Shown: piece by piece, positions 1 through 9,299 of the stretch
Position numbering within the stretch: the first letter of the stretch is position 1
Layout of the letters: the number at the start of each line of letters is the position of its first letter
Source: DATAWZ01 sp036266975
Lineage (GTDB): Bacteria > Actinomycetota > Thermoleophilia > Solirubrobacterales > Solirubrobacteraceae
NCBI GenBank assembly: GCA_036266975.1
Contig: DATAWZ010000155.1
Span: 1-20,243, forward strand
Length of the DNA: 20,243 nucleotides
Reading direction: 5' to 3'
The notes under the pieces: generated by a model
Database searches by the model: none
What the model was told of the DNA's origin: nothing
Seen by the model: the letters and a program-made list of their open reading frames with translations, nothing else
Made by a program: the position numbers and the translations under genes

Positions 1-1492
1 CAAGGAGCTCGCCGGTTTCTCGGGCGCCAAGGCGGACGATCTGCGCAAGGCGATCGGCAAGAAGAACCGTGCCGCGATGGCAGCTCTGAAGCCAGAGTTC
101 GTCGATGGCTGCCAAGCCTCGGGCACGAGCTCGGCCGTGACGGAATCCCTGTGGCAGACGAACGAAAAGTCCGCTGACTACTCGTTCAACAAGAGCCACG
201 CCGCCTGTTACGCGCTGATTGCCTACCGCACCGCGTGGCTGAAGGCCAACTACCCGGCCGAGTACATGGCCGCGCTGATCTCCTCGGTGATGTCGACCAA
301 GGACAAGGTCCCCTTCTTCGTCGCCCGCTGCGAGGAGATGGGGATCGAGATCCTTCCGCCCGACGTGAGCCTCTCCGACCACGAGTTCACCGTCGTGGAG
401 GGCAACATCCGCTTCGGGCTGGACGCGGTCAAAGGCGTGGGCCACCAGGCCGTCGAGGCGATCAAGCGCGCGCGGGGAGACGGAGATCCCGCCCAGCCCA
501 CCCCCAGCCAGCCGTTCACCTCGCTGTGGGACTTCTGCGAGCGGGTCGATGCGCGCGCGGTCAACAAGAAGGCGATCGAGGCGCTGATCAAGTGCGGCGC
601 GCTGGGCTCGACCGGCGCCTCGCGCAAGGGCATGCTCGCCGTGCTCGAGCAGGCCCAGGCCGCCGGCCAGAAGTCCCAGCAGGACGCGCAGATCGGCCAG
701 GGCTCGATCTTCGACCTCGAGCCCTCGCTCGCCGGCGACAACGGCTCCGCGCCGATGTCGGCGCTGCTGCGACCCGCCCATCCGCCGATCCCCAGCGAGG
801 AGTTCGACCAGTCCGAGCTGCTCGCGGTCGAGAAGGAGGCGATCGGCCTGTTCATCTCCGCGCACCCGCTCAAGCCGCTGCGCGAGGCGCTGCGCGCGAA
901 GGTCGACTGCGCGCTGGGCGAGCTGGGCGACAAGCGCGATAAGGACTGGGTGACGGTCGGCGGGATCATCACCCAGGCCAAGAAGATCCGCACGCGCGCG
1001 GGCGACCCGATGATGTTCGCCACGCTCGACGACCTCGAGGGAGCGGTCGAGGTGCTCGTGTTCGGCAAGGCGCTCGCCGAGTACGAGGGCGCCCTCGGCG
1101 TCGACGAGGTCGTGCTCGTGCGCGGCCGCGTGGACCACAAGGAGGCGGGCAAGACCTGCGTGGTCGCCCAGTCGGTCGACCCGTTCGCGCCCACCGACCA
1201 GGAGATCGCCAAGGCCGGCGAGCAGGCGGCGCGCGCCGCCGCGGCGGCCGCCGCGGCCAACCGCCCGTTGCGCGTGCGCGTCGACGCCGCCCAGTTACCG
1301 GCGAGCTTCATCAGCGAGCTGCGCCAGGTGCTCGAGAGCTTCCCCGGACCGGCCGAGGTCGTCCTCGAGATGGCCACCGGTACCGGCGAGCGGCGGCTGC
1401 GCCTGGGGGAGGCCTGGCGCGTGAGCCCGGGGCCGATGCTCGCCGCCGAGCTCGAGCAGGTGCTCGGGCCGGCCGCCCTCCCCGTGGGCTGA
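1..1492 (+). CDS. dnaE: DNA polymerase III subunit alpha, C-terminal part (5' end outside window)
   Basis: Replicative DNA polymerase catalytic subunit. About 496 C-terminal residues are visible; the reading frame is open from base 2, so the start lies upstream of the window. The segment NKSHAACYALIAYRTAWLK (near visible residue 63) is the conserved end of the polymerase fingers region. The helix-hairpin-helix region RFGLDAVKGVGHQAVEAI follows, then an OB-fold (VTVGGIITQAKKIRTRAG, near residue 317). An alanine-rich linker leads to a C-terminal domain of the kind that contacts the clamp-loader tau subunit in DnaE1 proteins. The polymerase aspartates and the PHP domain lie upstream and cannot be checked. 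The PHP-DnaE-OB order and the Ala-rich linker fit an actinobacterial DnaE1 rather than PolC. The stop is TGA, and the next gene begins 33 bp downstream. Confidence 0.95.
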   Translation, partial: KELAGFSGAKADDLRKAIGKKNRAAMAALKPEFVDGCQASGTSSAVTESLWQTNEKSADYSFNKSHAACYALIAYRTAWLKANYPAEYMAALISSVMSTKDKVPFFVARCEEMGIEILPPDVSLSDHEFTVVEGNIRFGLDAVKGVGHQAVEAIKRARGDGDPAQPTPSQPFTSLWDFCERVDARAVNKKAIEALIKCGALGSTGASRKGMLAVLEQAQAAGQKSQQDAQIGQGSIFDLEPSLAGDNGSAPMSALLRPAHPPIPSEEFDQSELLAVEKEAIGLFISAHPLKPLREALRAKVDCALGELGDKRDKDWVTVGGIITQAKKIRTRAGDPMMFATLDDLEGAVEVLVFGKALAEYEGALGVDEVVLVRGRVDHKEAGKTCVVAQSVDPFAPTDQEIAKAGEQAARAAAAAAAANRPLRVRVDAAQLPASFISELRQVLESFPGPAEVVLEMATGTGERRLRLGEAWRVSPGPMLAAELEQVLGPAALPVG

Positions 1493-1503
1493 GAGCTCTC
1501 GGG

Positions 1504-1509
1504 TAACCT
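1504..1509 (+). promoter_or_regulatory. weak TANNNT (-10-like) box before the lipoprotein pair
   Basis: TAACCT lies 16 nt before the ATG at 1526, in the 33-bp gap after dnaE. It matches TANNNT, but the spacing would give a leader of about 9-10 nt rather than a leaderless start. No -35 hexamer is visible. The pair could also be read through from dnaE. Confidence 0.25.
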
Positions 1510-1525
1510 GCGCGCACTCACGCCC

Positions 1526-2014
1526 ATGCTTCCGATCCTGCTGCGAACCCTCTTCGTCGTCGGCGCGCTCGCCTGTGCGGTCGCGCTCGGCGGCTGCTCC
1601 TCGCTCTCGCCCCAGCAGCAGTACATCAAGCAGGCCGACGCGATCTGCCAGCTCGGGAGCCAGGCGCGCCGGGACATCCCCGAGCCGGTGCTGCGCGGCA
1701 GCTCGAGCCAGCAGCTGCGCGCGCTCGGTCCCTGGCTCGATCAGATCGTCGGTGAGTACGACGCCGAGTACGAGCGCATCCAGGGCCTCGCCCCGCGCCC
1801 GGCCAAGAACCTGAAGGTCCTGGACGAGTTCATCAACGCGCTGCGGAAGGACGTCGCGCGCCTGGAGCAGTTCGACTCGCTCGTGCACGGCGGCAGCGTC
1901 TCGCACATTCGCCTGGCCGCCGCCAAGGTCGACGAATCGGTCAGCGAGAGCGGCGTCGATGACTACGCCAAGGCCTACGGCTTGACCGCGTGCGCGGGGA
2001 CCGGCGGCGTATGA
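1526..2014 (+). CDS. small putative lipoprotein (first of a related pair)
   Basis: 162 residues of unknown function. The N-terminus is a lipoprotein signal: a hydrophobic stretch at residues 5-20 followed by the lipobox LGGC, with Cys24 as the predicted lipidation site. The mature protein should be anchored on the outer face of the cytoplasmic membrane. The rest is polar and probably helical (QQQYIKQADAICQLGSQAR), with one cysteine near residue 41 and one near the C-terminus (KAYGLTAC), a spacing that would allow a disulfide. The same layout recurs in the next gene (ADKDC and KAYGFKVC), so the two look like tandem duplicates. The start is ATG at 1526, chosen because it gives a complete signal peptide. 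The stop overlaps the next ATG, so the two should be co-translated. I do not recognise a named family. Confidence 0.8.
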   Translation: MLPILLRTLFVVGALACAVALGGCSSLSPQQQYIKQADAICQLGSQARRDIPEPVLRGSSSQQLRALGPWLDQIVGEYDAEYERIQGLAPRPAKNLKVLDEFINALRKDVARLEQFDSLVHGGSVSHIRLAAAKVDESVSESGVDDYAKAYGLTACAGTGGV

Positions 2015-2481
2015 GGCGCGTGTGCCCATTGCTCGGCGCCGGCGCGCTCGCGGCCGTGATCGCCGGCTGCGGCGGCGCGCCGAGCAAGGCCTCGTTCATC
2101 GCCAGCGCCGACAAGGACTGCGCCGCGGCCCAGGCGCAGATCAGCAAGGTCGCCAAGCCCTCGCTGGGGCGCAACGCGACCCGCGGGCAGGCGGTCCAGG
2201 CCCTGGCGACCTACCTCGACCGCGAGCTGGCGGTCAGCGGCCAGCTGCTCAAGGAGCTCAAGGGGCTGAGCCAGCCCACGCAGGACAAGACGCTGCTGTT
2301 GCAGTACCTGGACTCGCTGCAGCAGGGGCTGACCGACTACGAGAACCTCGACGCGGCGCTCAAGAGCCGCAACGCGAAGGCGATCACCCAGGCCTACGAC
2401 GCCGCCAACTCGACGCAGGCGGCCACGCTGGCCAAGGCCTACGGCTTCAAGGTCTGCTCCGTCGCCGCCCAGTCGAGCTAA
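2011..2481 (+). CDS. small putative lipoprotein (second of a related pair)
   Basis: 156 residues of unknown function. The ATG at 2011 overlaps the stop of the preceding gene as ATGA. This start is preferred to the in-frame GTG at 1990 because it gives a normal signal (MRRVCPLLGAGALAAVIAGC) with lipobox IAGC and Cys20 as the lipidation site. The mature part is an alpha-helical, Gln/Lys/Ala-rich domain. The cysteines in SADKDC and KAYGFKVC match those of the upstream gene in position, which supports a shared fold and a possible disulfide. The 3' end overlaps the 3' end of nfo on the other strand by 35 bp. The neighbours give no clue to function. Confidence 0.8.
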   Translation: MRRVCPLLGAGALAAVIAGCGGAPSKASFIASADKDCAAAQAQISKVAKPSLGRNATRGQAVQALATYLDRELAVSGQLLKELKGLSQPTQDKTLLLQYLDSLQQGLTDYENLDAALKSRNAKAITQAYDAANSTQAATLAKAYGFKVCSVAAQSS

Positions 2482-3349
2482 CCGAGCGCCCGCCCCGCTG
2501 CCCCTGCCCCCGCTCGCGTAGCCGCCGGCACAGCGCGACCTCCTCGGCCGTCGGGCCCGAGTGGTTCGGACCGGGCGTCTCGAGCACGCACGGCAGGGCA
2601 TCGAACCGGGGCTCGGAGAGAAACACCGCGCAGCCGTCCTGGCCCAGCTCGCCCTCGCCGATGTTCGCGTGCCGGTCTCGGTTGGAGCCGAGCGGCGTCT
2701 GGGAGTCGTTCAGGTGCAGCGAGCCGATCCGCCCCGCGCCGACGGCCGCCTCGCACGCGTCGAGCGTCTCGGTCAGCCCCTGCGCGGTGCGGATGTCGCA
2801 CCCCGAGGCGAACAGGTGGCAGGAGTCCAGGCACAGCCCGAGGCGATCGTGGTTGCCGGCGGCGTCAAGCAAGGCGGCGAGCTCCTGAAACGAGCGCCCG
2901 AGCGTCCCGCCGGCCCCCGCGGTGTCCTCCAGGTGCAGCGTGCAGCGCTCGGATTCGGCCAGGGCCTTGGCGATCACCTTCCCGGCGCGCTTGATCGCCG
3001 GAGCGACCTCACCGGCCTTGGCCGACCCGGGGTGCAGCACGACCGCGGTGGCGTCGATCGCGTCGCCGACCCGCAGCGAGTGCGTCAGCGAGCGAAGCGA
3101 CTTCTCGCGGATCTCGCGATCCTCGCTGGCGCAGTTGAGCAGGTAGACCGCGTGGATCAGCACCGGGCCGATCTCGCTCTCCGATCGCGCGCGCTTGAAG
3201 CGCTCGATCGCCTCCTCGCCGTACTCGGTCGGGCGCCAGGCGCGTGGGGACTGGTTGAAGATCTGGATCGCCTGGCAGCCCTTTTCGGTCCCGCGCTCGA
3301 TCGCCTTCCACAACCCGCCCGCGGGGGACACGTGCGCTCCGATTAGCAT
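2447..3349 (-). CDS. nfo: deoxyribonuclease IV (endonuclease IV, AP endonuclease family 2)
   Basis: Base-excision repair enzyme that cuts the backbone 5' of abasic sites and repairs 3'-blocked ends. It is a TIM barrel using three metal ions, usually zinc. 300 residues, close to the family norm of about 280-300. The start is MLIGAHVSPAGGLWKAIE; ATG at 3349 is the only start that gives this conserved N-terminus, although the frame stays open upstream. All metal-ligand motifs are visible: LIHAVYLLN (His), VVLHPGSAKAG (His), LHLEDTAGAG (Glu), LCLDSCHLFASG (Asp, His), SLHLND (His), NRDRHANIGEGELG (Asp, His) and CVLETPG (Glu). The C-terminal tail is Arg/Gly/Ser-rich and overlaps the convergent lipoprotein gene by 35 bp. 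It is divergent from gltX, with 12 bp between start codons and no clear promoter box of its own. Confidence 0.95.
   Translation of the reverse strand: MLIGAHVSPAGGLWKAIERGTEKGCQAIQIFNQSPRAWRPTEYGEEAIERFKRARSESEIGPVLIHAVYLLNCASEDREIREKSLRSLTHSLRVGDAIDATAVVLHPGSAKAGEVAPAIKRAGKVIAKALAESERCTLHLEDTAGAGGTLGRSFQELAALLDAAGNHDRLGLCLDSCHLFASGCDIRTAQGLTETLDACEAAVGAGRIGSLHLNDSQTPLGSNRDRHANIGEGELGQDGCAVFLSEPRFDALPCVLETPGPNHSGPTAEEVALCRRLRERGQGQRGGRSVSSTGRRRSRP
3344..3349 (+). promoter_or_regulatory. TANNNT (-10-like) box before gltX
   Basis: TAGCAT lies 12 nt before the gltX ATG at 3362. It overlaps the first codon of the divergent nfo gene. Transcription 6-7 nt downstream would leave a 5' leader of only about 5 nt. 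No -35 element is recognisable. Confidence 0.35.
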
Positions 3350-3361
3350 TGGCCGCCGCTC

Positions 3362-4684
3362 ATGCGGGATCGCTTCGCTCCTTCCCCGACCGGCGCGCTG
3401 CACATCGGCGGCGCACGGACGGCGCTCTACAACTGGCTGCTCGCCCGTCACGAGGGCGGGGTGTTCGTGCTGCGCGTCGAAGATACCGACCGCGAGCGCT
3501 CGACCCCGGAGAACGTCGAGCACATCCTGGAGGCGCTCGGCTGGCTCGAGCTGGACTGGGACGAGGGGCCGATCTTCCAGACCGCCGCGGGCGAGCGCCA
3601 CCGCGAGGTCGCCGGGGCGCTGCTCGCGAGCGGGCACGCCTACCGCTCGGCGGCGACCGGGGAGGACGTCAAGGCGTGGAAGGCGCGGCACGGCGCCGAT
3701 CGCGGCTTCCGCGGCGAGCCCGAGGCCGAGGGCGCGCTGCGCCTGCGCCTTCCCGTTCCCGGGATCACCGTCGTCCACGACGTCGTGCGCGGTCCCGTCG
3801 AGTTCGACCACGTTCACCAGGACGACCCGGTCATCGCCCGCGCCGACGGCAGCGCGCTGTACCTGCTGGCCAACGCGGTCGACGACCTCGACGGCGGGAT
3901 CACTCACGTCGTGCGCGGCGACGACCACCTCTCGAACACCTGGAAGCAGATCGCGATCCTCACCGCGCTCGGGCACGAGCCGCCGGTGTTCGCCCATCTG
4001 CCGCTGCTCCACGGCCCGGACGGCAAGAAGCTCTCAAAGCGTCACGGCGCCGCCTCGGTCCAGGACCTGCGCGACACCGGGTATCTGCCCGAGGCCGTGC
4101 GCAACTACCTCGCGCTGCTCGGGTGGGGGACCGGCGACGACGAGACGATCCTCTCGACCGCCGAGCTGGTCGAGCGCTTCACCCTGGACCGCGTCAGCCG
4201 CAACCCGGCCCGGTTCGACGAGCAGAAGCTGCGCTGGATGAACGGGCGCTACCTGCGCGGGCTCAGCGTCGAGGATCTGGCCCGGCGGCTGGAGGCGTTC
4301 ACCGGCCGCGAGGGCCTGGCCCCCGCGGTGGCGATCGCCCAGGAGAAGCTGCAGACCCTGGCCGACTTCTGGCCGCTGTGCGGCTTTCTCTACGACGGGC
4401 CGGCCGAGGACCCCAAGGCGCGCGAGAAGTGGCTGGGGGAGGAGGGGCGGGCGGCGCTGCGCGACGCCCGCCAGGCGCTCGACCCGATCGACCCGTTCAC
4501 CGTGCAGGCGCTCGAGCCCGCGCTCGGCGCGGTGATCGAGCGACGCGGCGCCAAGCCGCGCGACGTCTACCAGCCGATCCGCGTGGCGCTGTCCGGCGGG
4601 ACCGTCTCGCCTGGGATCTTCCAGACGCTCGCCGTGCTCGGCCGCGCGGAGTCGCTGCGGCGCATCGATCGCGCGCTCGCCTGA
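3362..4684 (+). CDS. gltX: glutamyl-tRNA synthetase (probably non-discriminating)
   Basis: Class I aminoacyl-tRNA synthetase that charges tRNA(Glu). 440 residues, somewhat shorter than the usual 470-490. The N-terminus RDRFAPSPTGALHIGGARTA carries the HIGH-type motif (HIGG, residues 14-17). KKLSKRHG (residues 222-229) is the KMSKS-type loop. FAHLPLLHGPDGKKLSKR and RWMNGRYLRGLS are typical of bacterial GluRS. The C-terminal helical anticodon-binding region ends at about residue 440. The window also encodes GatCAB, so by established pathway logic this enzyme probably also makes Glu-tRNA(Gln), which GatCAB converts to Gln-tRNA(Gln). The ATG at 3362 gives the canonical N-terminus. No Shine-Dalgarno site is possible in the 12-bp gap to nfo, so translation may be nearly leaderless. 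Confidence 0.95.
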   Translation: MRDRFAPSPTGALHIGGARTALYNWLLARHEGGVFVLRVEDTDRERSTPENVEHILEALGWLELDWDEGPIFQTAAGERHREVAGALLASGHAYRSAATGEDVKAWKARHGADRGFRGEPEAEGALRLRLPVPGITVVHDVVRGPVEFDHVHQDDPVIARADGSALYLLANAVDDLDGGITHVVRGDDHLSNTWKQIAILTALGHEPPVFAHLPLLHGPDGKKLSKRHGAASVQDLRDTGYLPEAVRNYLALLGWGTGDDETILSTAELVERFTLDRVSRNPARFDEQKLRWMNGRYLRGLSVEDLARRLEAFTGREGLAPAVAIAQEKLQTLADFWPLCGFLYDGPAEDPKAREKWLGEEGRAALRDARQALDPIDPFTVQALEPALGAVIERRGAKPRDVYQPIRVALSGGTVSPGIFQTLAVLGRAESLRRIDRALA

Positions 4685-4695
4685 CCCACCGTCAT

Positions 4696-4709
4696 CGCCC
4701 CGTGGGGCG
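4696..4709 (+). terminator. weak hairpin after gltX
   Basis: CGCCC-CGTG-GGGCG, a 5-bp stem with a 4-nt loop, 12 nt after the gltX stop. There is no T-tract. It could be a weak terminator or chance in GC-rich DNA. Confidence 0.25.
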
Positions 4710-4781
4710 CCCGATGTGAGGGAGCGGCCCAAGAGCGGACCAAAAGCGCTCAACCATTCGTCCATTCGCGCCGATAGGGAG

Positions 4782-4840
4782 CCTGAGAGCGGCCTCTTCG
4801 GGCCCTGATGACCCACCGCCACGAGGGGTGAGAGCCCTCG
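4782..4840 (+). promoter_or_regulatory. structured 5' leader of the HDOD-LuxR gene
   Basis: Two local hairpins lie upstream of the start at 4867. One is CGAGGG-GTGAGAG-CCCTCG at 4822-4840, a perfect 6-bp stem with a 7-nt loop. The other is an imperfect stem at about 4782-4801 around a CGGC loop (GAGAG pairing with CTCTT). This gene also has a strong Shine-Dalgarno site, unlike most in the window, so a real leader RNA is likely. I could not match it to a known riboswitch class. Confidence 0.35.
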
Positions 4841-4855
4841 GAACCAAGAATCACC

Positions 4856-4860
4856 AGGAG
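4856..4860 (+). promoter_or_regulatory. Shine-Dalgarno site of the HDOD-LuxR gene
   Basis: AGGAG, 6 nt before the ATG at 4867. It decides the start in favour of 4867 over an in-frame GTG at 4828. It is the clearest ribosome-binding site in the window. Confidence 0.75.
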
Positions 4861-4866
4861 ACGATC

Positions 4867-5964
4867 ATGTCCGTTCCAGCGCCTGAACTCACGATGAGCA
4901 CCTCCGCTGCCCCGCCCGCGGTCGGTCCCCACTCGGGCCGCCACCACAACGAGGGCCACGGCCGGCGCCTGACGGCCGCCTTTGAGGCCCTGGAGGGCTT
5001 CCCCGCGCTGGCCGAGTCGCGCAACCGCGTTCTCAGCCTGATCTCCCAGGATCACGTCTCCACGGCGGACATCGTCTCGGCCGTCGAGTCCGACCTCGCG
5101 CTGATGATCGCTGTCGTGCGCGTGGCCAACCGCGTCAAGGGCCGCACCCGCGGTCGCGTGGAGACCGTGGTGCAGGCCGTCGAGGTCCTGACCCCGACCG
5201 CGGTGCACGCGCTCGCCGCCCGCGCCCGCACCTTCGACTTCTTCGACCGCACGAGCGTCTGGGACGCCGCTCCCGAGCGCTTCCGCCTGCACGGCCTGGC
5301 CACCCAGCACGCTGCCGACCGCGTGGCCACCGAGGTCGGCTACGAGCATCGCGACCGGCTGATGGTGACCGCGCTGCTGCACGACGTCGGCAAGCTCGTG
5401 CTCATGCACGCCTACCCGGGCTATCCGGCCCAGGTCCACCAGGGCGCGCGCACCCCCGAGGACCGCATCCACCGCGAGCGCCGCGAGCTCGGCGTCGATC
5501 ACGCGCTGGTCGGCGGGGTGCTCGCCCGCCGCTGGGGCCTGCCGGCCACCGTCGCCTCGGTGATCGAGCGCCACCACGCCGAGGACGCCGTCGGCGAGGC
5601 CGCCTTCGTCCGCCTGGCCGACATGCTGGCCCACTACGAGCAGGGCGCGGCGATCTCCCCGTCGGAGCTGCTCAAGACGGCCCGCTCGGTCGGCCTGGGT
5701 CCCTCCGAGCTGCGCCGTGTGATGTACGAGCTGCCCAATCCGGCCAAGGGCCGCCAGCGCCACGTCGACCCGTGCCCGCTGTCCGGTCGCGAGGTCAGCG
5801 TCCTGCAGCGGCTGGCCGAGGGCAAGGTCTACAAGCAGATCGCCCACGAGCTCTCGCTGTCCACGAGCACCGTGCGCACCCACCTGCACAACATCTACGG
5901 CAAGCTCGGCGCGGTCGACCGCGCGCAGGCGGTCCTCATCGCGACCGAGCGCGGCTGGCTGTAG
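4867..5964 (+). CDS. HDOD-domain protein with C-terminal LuxR-type DNA-binding domain
   Basis: A predicted cytoplasmic signalling regulator of 365 residues. Residues 1-35 are a Pro/Ser/His-rich tail with no clear fold. Residues 37-295 form an HDOD-type domain: FPALAESRNRVLSLI, the YEHRDRLMVTALLHDVGK region (His172-Asp173), VDHALVGGVLARRWGLPATV, and IERHH (His236-His237). Residues 303-365 are a LuxR/GerE helix-turn-helix: LSGREVSVLQRLAEGKVYKQ, then STSTVRTHLHNIYGKLGAVD. Typical LuxR response regulators carry a receiver or autoinducer domain; here HDOD replaces it. HDOD proteins often lack nucleotide hydrolysis activity, so the ligand is unknown. The gene appears to be a single unit: its own leader and Shine-Dalgarno site, and a 12-bp hairpin straddling its stop codon. 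Targets cannot be told from the sequence. Confidence 0.88.
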   Translation: MSVPAPELTMSTSAAPPAVGPHSGRHHNEGHGRRLTAAFEALEGFPALAESRNRVLSLISQDHVSTADIVSAVESDLALMIAVVRVANRVKGRTRGRVETVVQAVEVLTPTAVHALAARARTFDFFDRTSVWDAAPERFRLHGLATQHAADRVATEVGYEHRDRLMVTALLHDVGKLVLMHAYPGYPAQVHQGARTPEDRIHRERRELGVDHALVGGVLARRWGLPATVASVIERHHAEDAVGEAAFVRLADMLAHYEQGAAISPSELLKTARSVGLGPSELRRVMYELPNPAKGRQRHVDPCPLSGREVSVLQRLAEGKVYKQIAHELSLSTSTVRTHLHNIYGKLGAVDRAQAVLIATERGWL

Positions 5965-5974
5965 CCGCGCTCGG
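5945..5974 (+). terminator. perfect 12-bp hairpin at the end of the HDOD-LuxR gene
   Basis: CCGAGCGCGGCT at 5945-5956 pairs fully with AGCCGCGCTCGG at 5963-5974 around a 6-nt loop (GGCTGT). The TAG stop at 5962-5964 sits at the loop edge, so half the stem is coding. There is no T-tract, which is common for actinobacterial terminators. Confidence 0.6.
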
Positions 5975-6034
5975 AACGCGCTCAATCGGGGAGCCAAAAG
6001 TCCGCGTCCCGCCGATCGCGCCGGTCTCGGGCAC

Positions 6035-6040
6035 TAGGAT
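6035..6040 (+). promoter_or_regulatory. TANNNT (-10-like) box before the Rrf2 gene
   Basis: TAGGAT lies 9 nt before the GTG start at 6050. The spacing is compatible with a leaderless or near-leaderless mRNA. No Shine-Dalgarno site is visible, nor a -35 hexamer. Confidence 0.5.
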
Positions 6041-6049
6041 CGTCTCGCT

Positions 6050-6442
6050 GTGCTGTCGATCACCTCGAAGTCGCCGTACGCGGTCCTCGCCCTCGCCGAG
6101 CTCGGCCGCTCGGGGGGCACCGCCCCGGTCCCGATCGGGGAGCTCGCCCGCCGGCGCGAGGTGCCCGTCCAGTTCCTGGAGCAGCTCTTCGCCGTGCTGC
6201 GCCGCGCCGGCATCCTGCGCTCGCAGCGGGGCGTGAAGGGCGGCTACCAGTTCGCCCGCGACCCGGGCCAGGTCACCGTGCTCGAGATCGTCGAGCTGCT
6301 CGACGGCCCCGTGGGCGCCGACGCCCGCGGCGTGTTCGCCGACGCCGCGCGCGCCGCCCGCGAGGTGCTGGGCGCCACGACGATCAACGACGTGATCGAT
6401 CGCGAGGCCCGCGAGGCCGGCGCGACCATGTACTACATCTAA
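6050..6442 (+). CDS. Rrf2-family transcriptional regulator without Fe-S cysteines
   Basis: 130 residues, the normal length for Rrf2 proteins. The N-terminus SITSKSPYAVLALAELGRSG and the winged helix (PIGELARRREVPVQFLEQLF, then LRRAGILRSQRGVKGGYQFA, about residues 27-70) are typical: recognition helix followed by the GxxGGY wing. In IscR, NsrR and RsrR three cysteines in the C-terminal half bind an Fe-S cluster. This protein contains no cysteine at all, so it cannot be a cluster sensor of that kind. It is closer in this respect to the CymR type, which controls cysteine metabolism through CysK. The start is GTG, with an upstream TAGGAT box. ppc follows after 107 bp, and cysK-cysE lie 3.5 kb downstream, so a cysteine-related role is only an inference. 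Confidence 0.88.
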   Translation: MLSITSKSPYAVLALAELGRSGGTAPVPIGELARRREVPVQFLEQLFAVLRRAGILRSQRGVKGGYQFARDPGQVTVLEIVELLDGPVGADARGVFADAARAAREVLGATTINDVIDREAREAGATMYYI

Positions 6443-6469
6443 CAGCAGGCCAGCGCGCCTGAGCTGGAC

Positions 6470-6502
6470 GTCCGGGCCAACCGCCTGCGGCCAAGTCCGG
6501 AC
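6470..6502 (+). other. stem-loop in the Rrf2-ppc gap
   Basis: GTCCGG at 6470-6475 pairs with CCGGAC at 6497-6502. The 21-nt loop contains a nested GGCC...GGCC and CCG...CGG pairing. It lies 28 nt after the Rrf2 stop and 47 nt before the ppc ATG, so it could terminate the former or form part of the ppc leader. There is no T-tract. Confidence 0.35.
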
Positions 6503-6549
6503 CGTCAGTCCTCCGAGGAAGGGCGGCGCAACCGGGAAGCTCAAGGTGG

Positions 6550-9283
<2,734 letters not shown>

Positions 9284-9288
<5 letters not shown>

Positions 9289-9299
9289 GAGCGCTCAGC
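9284..9299. terminator. hairpin between convergent ppc and membrane-protein gene
   Basis: GCTGAG-AGCG-CTCAGC, a perfect 6-bp stem with a 4-nt loop, spans the stop codons of both convergent genes (9286-9288 plus, 9295-9297 minus). Its symmetry would let it serve either direction. No T-tract. Confidence 0.45.

Noticed and set aside
1228..1260. GCC/GCG-rich run in dnaE that looks like a simple repeat
   Set aside because: It encodes the alanine-rich linker before the C-terminal domain, common in actinobacterial DnaE; it is not a separate repeat element.
3350..4012. N-terminal extension of Nfo into gltX
   Set aside because: The frame is open only as a shadow of gltX; the conserved MLIGAHVS start is at 3349.
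4781..4815. TPP riboswitch look-alike (CCTGAGAG and CCCTGATG) in the HDOD-LuxR leader
   Set aside because: The order and the connecting conserved bases of the TPP aptamer are missing, and the gene is not linked to thiamine.
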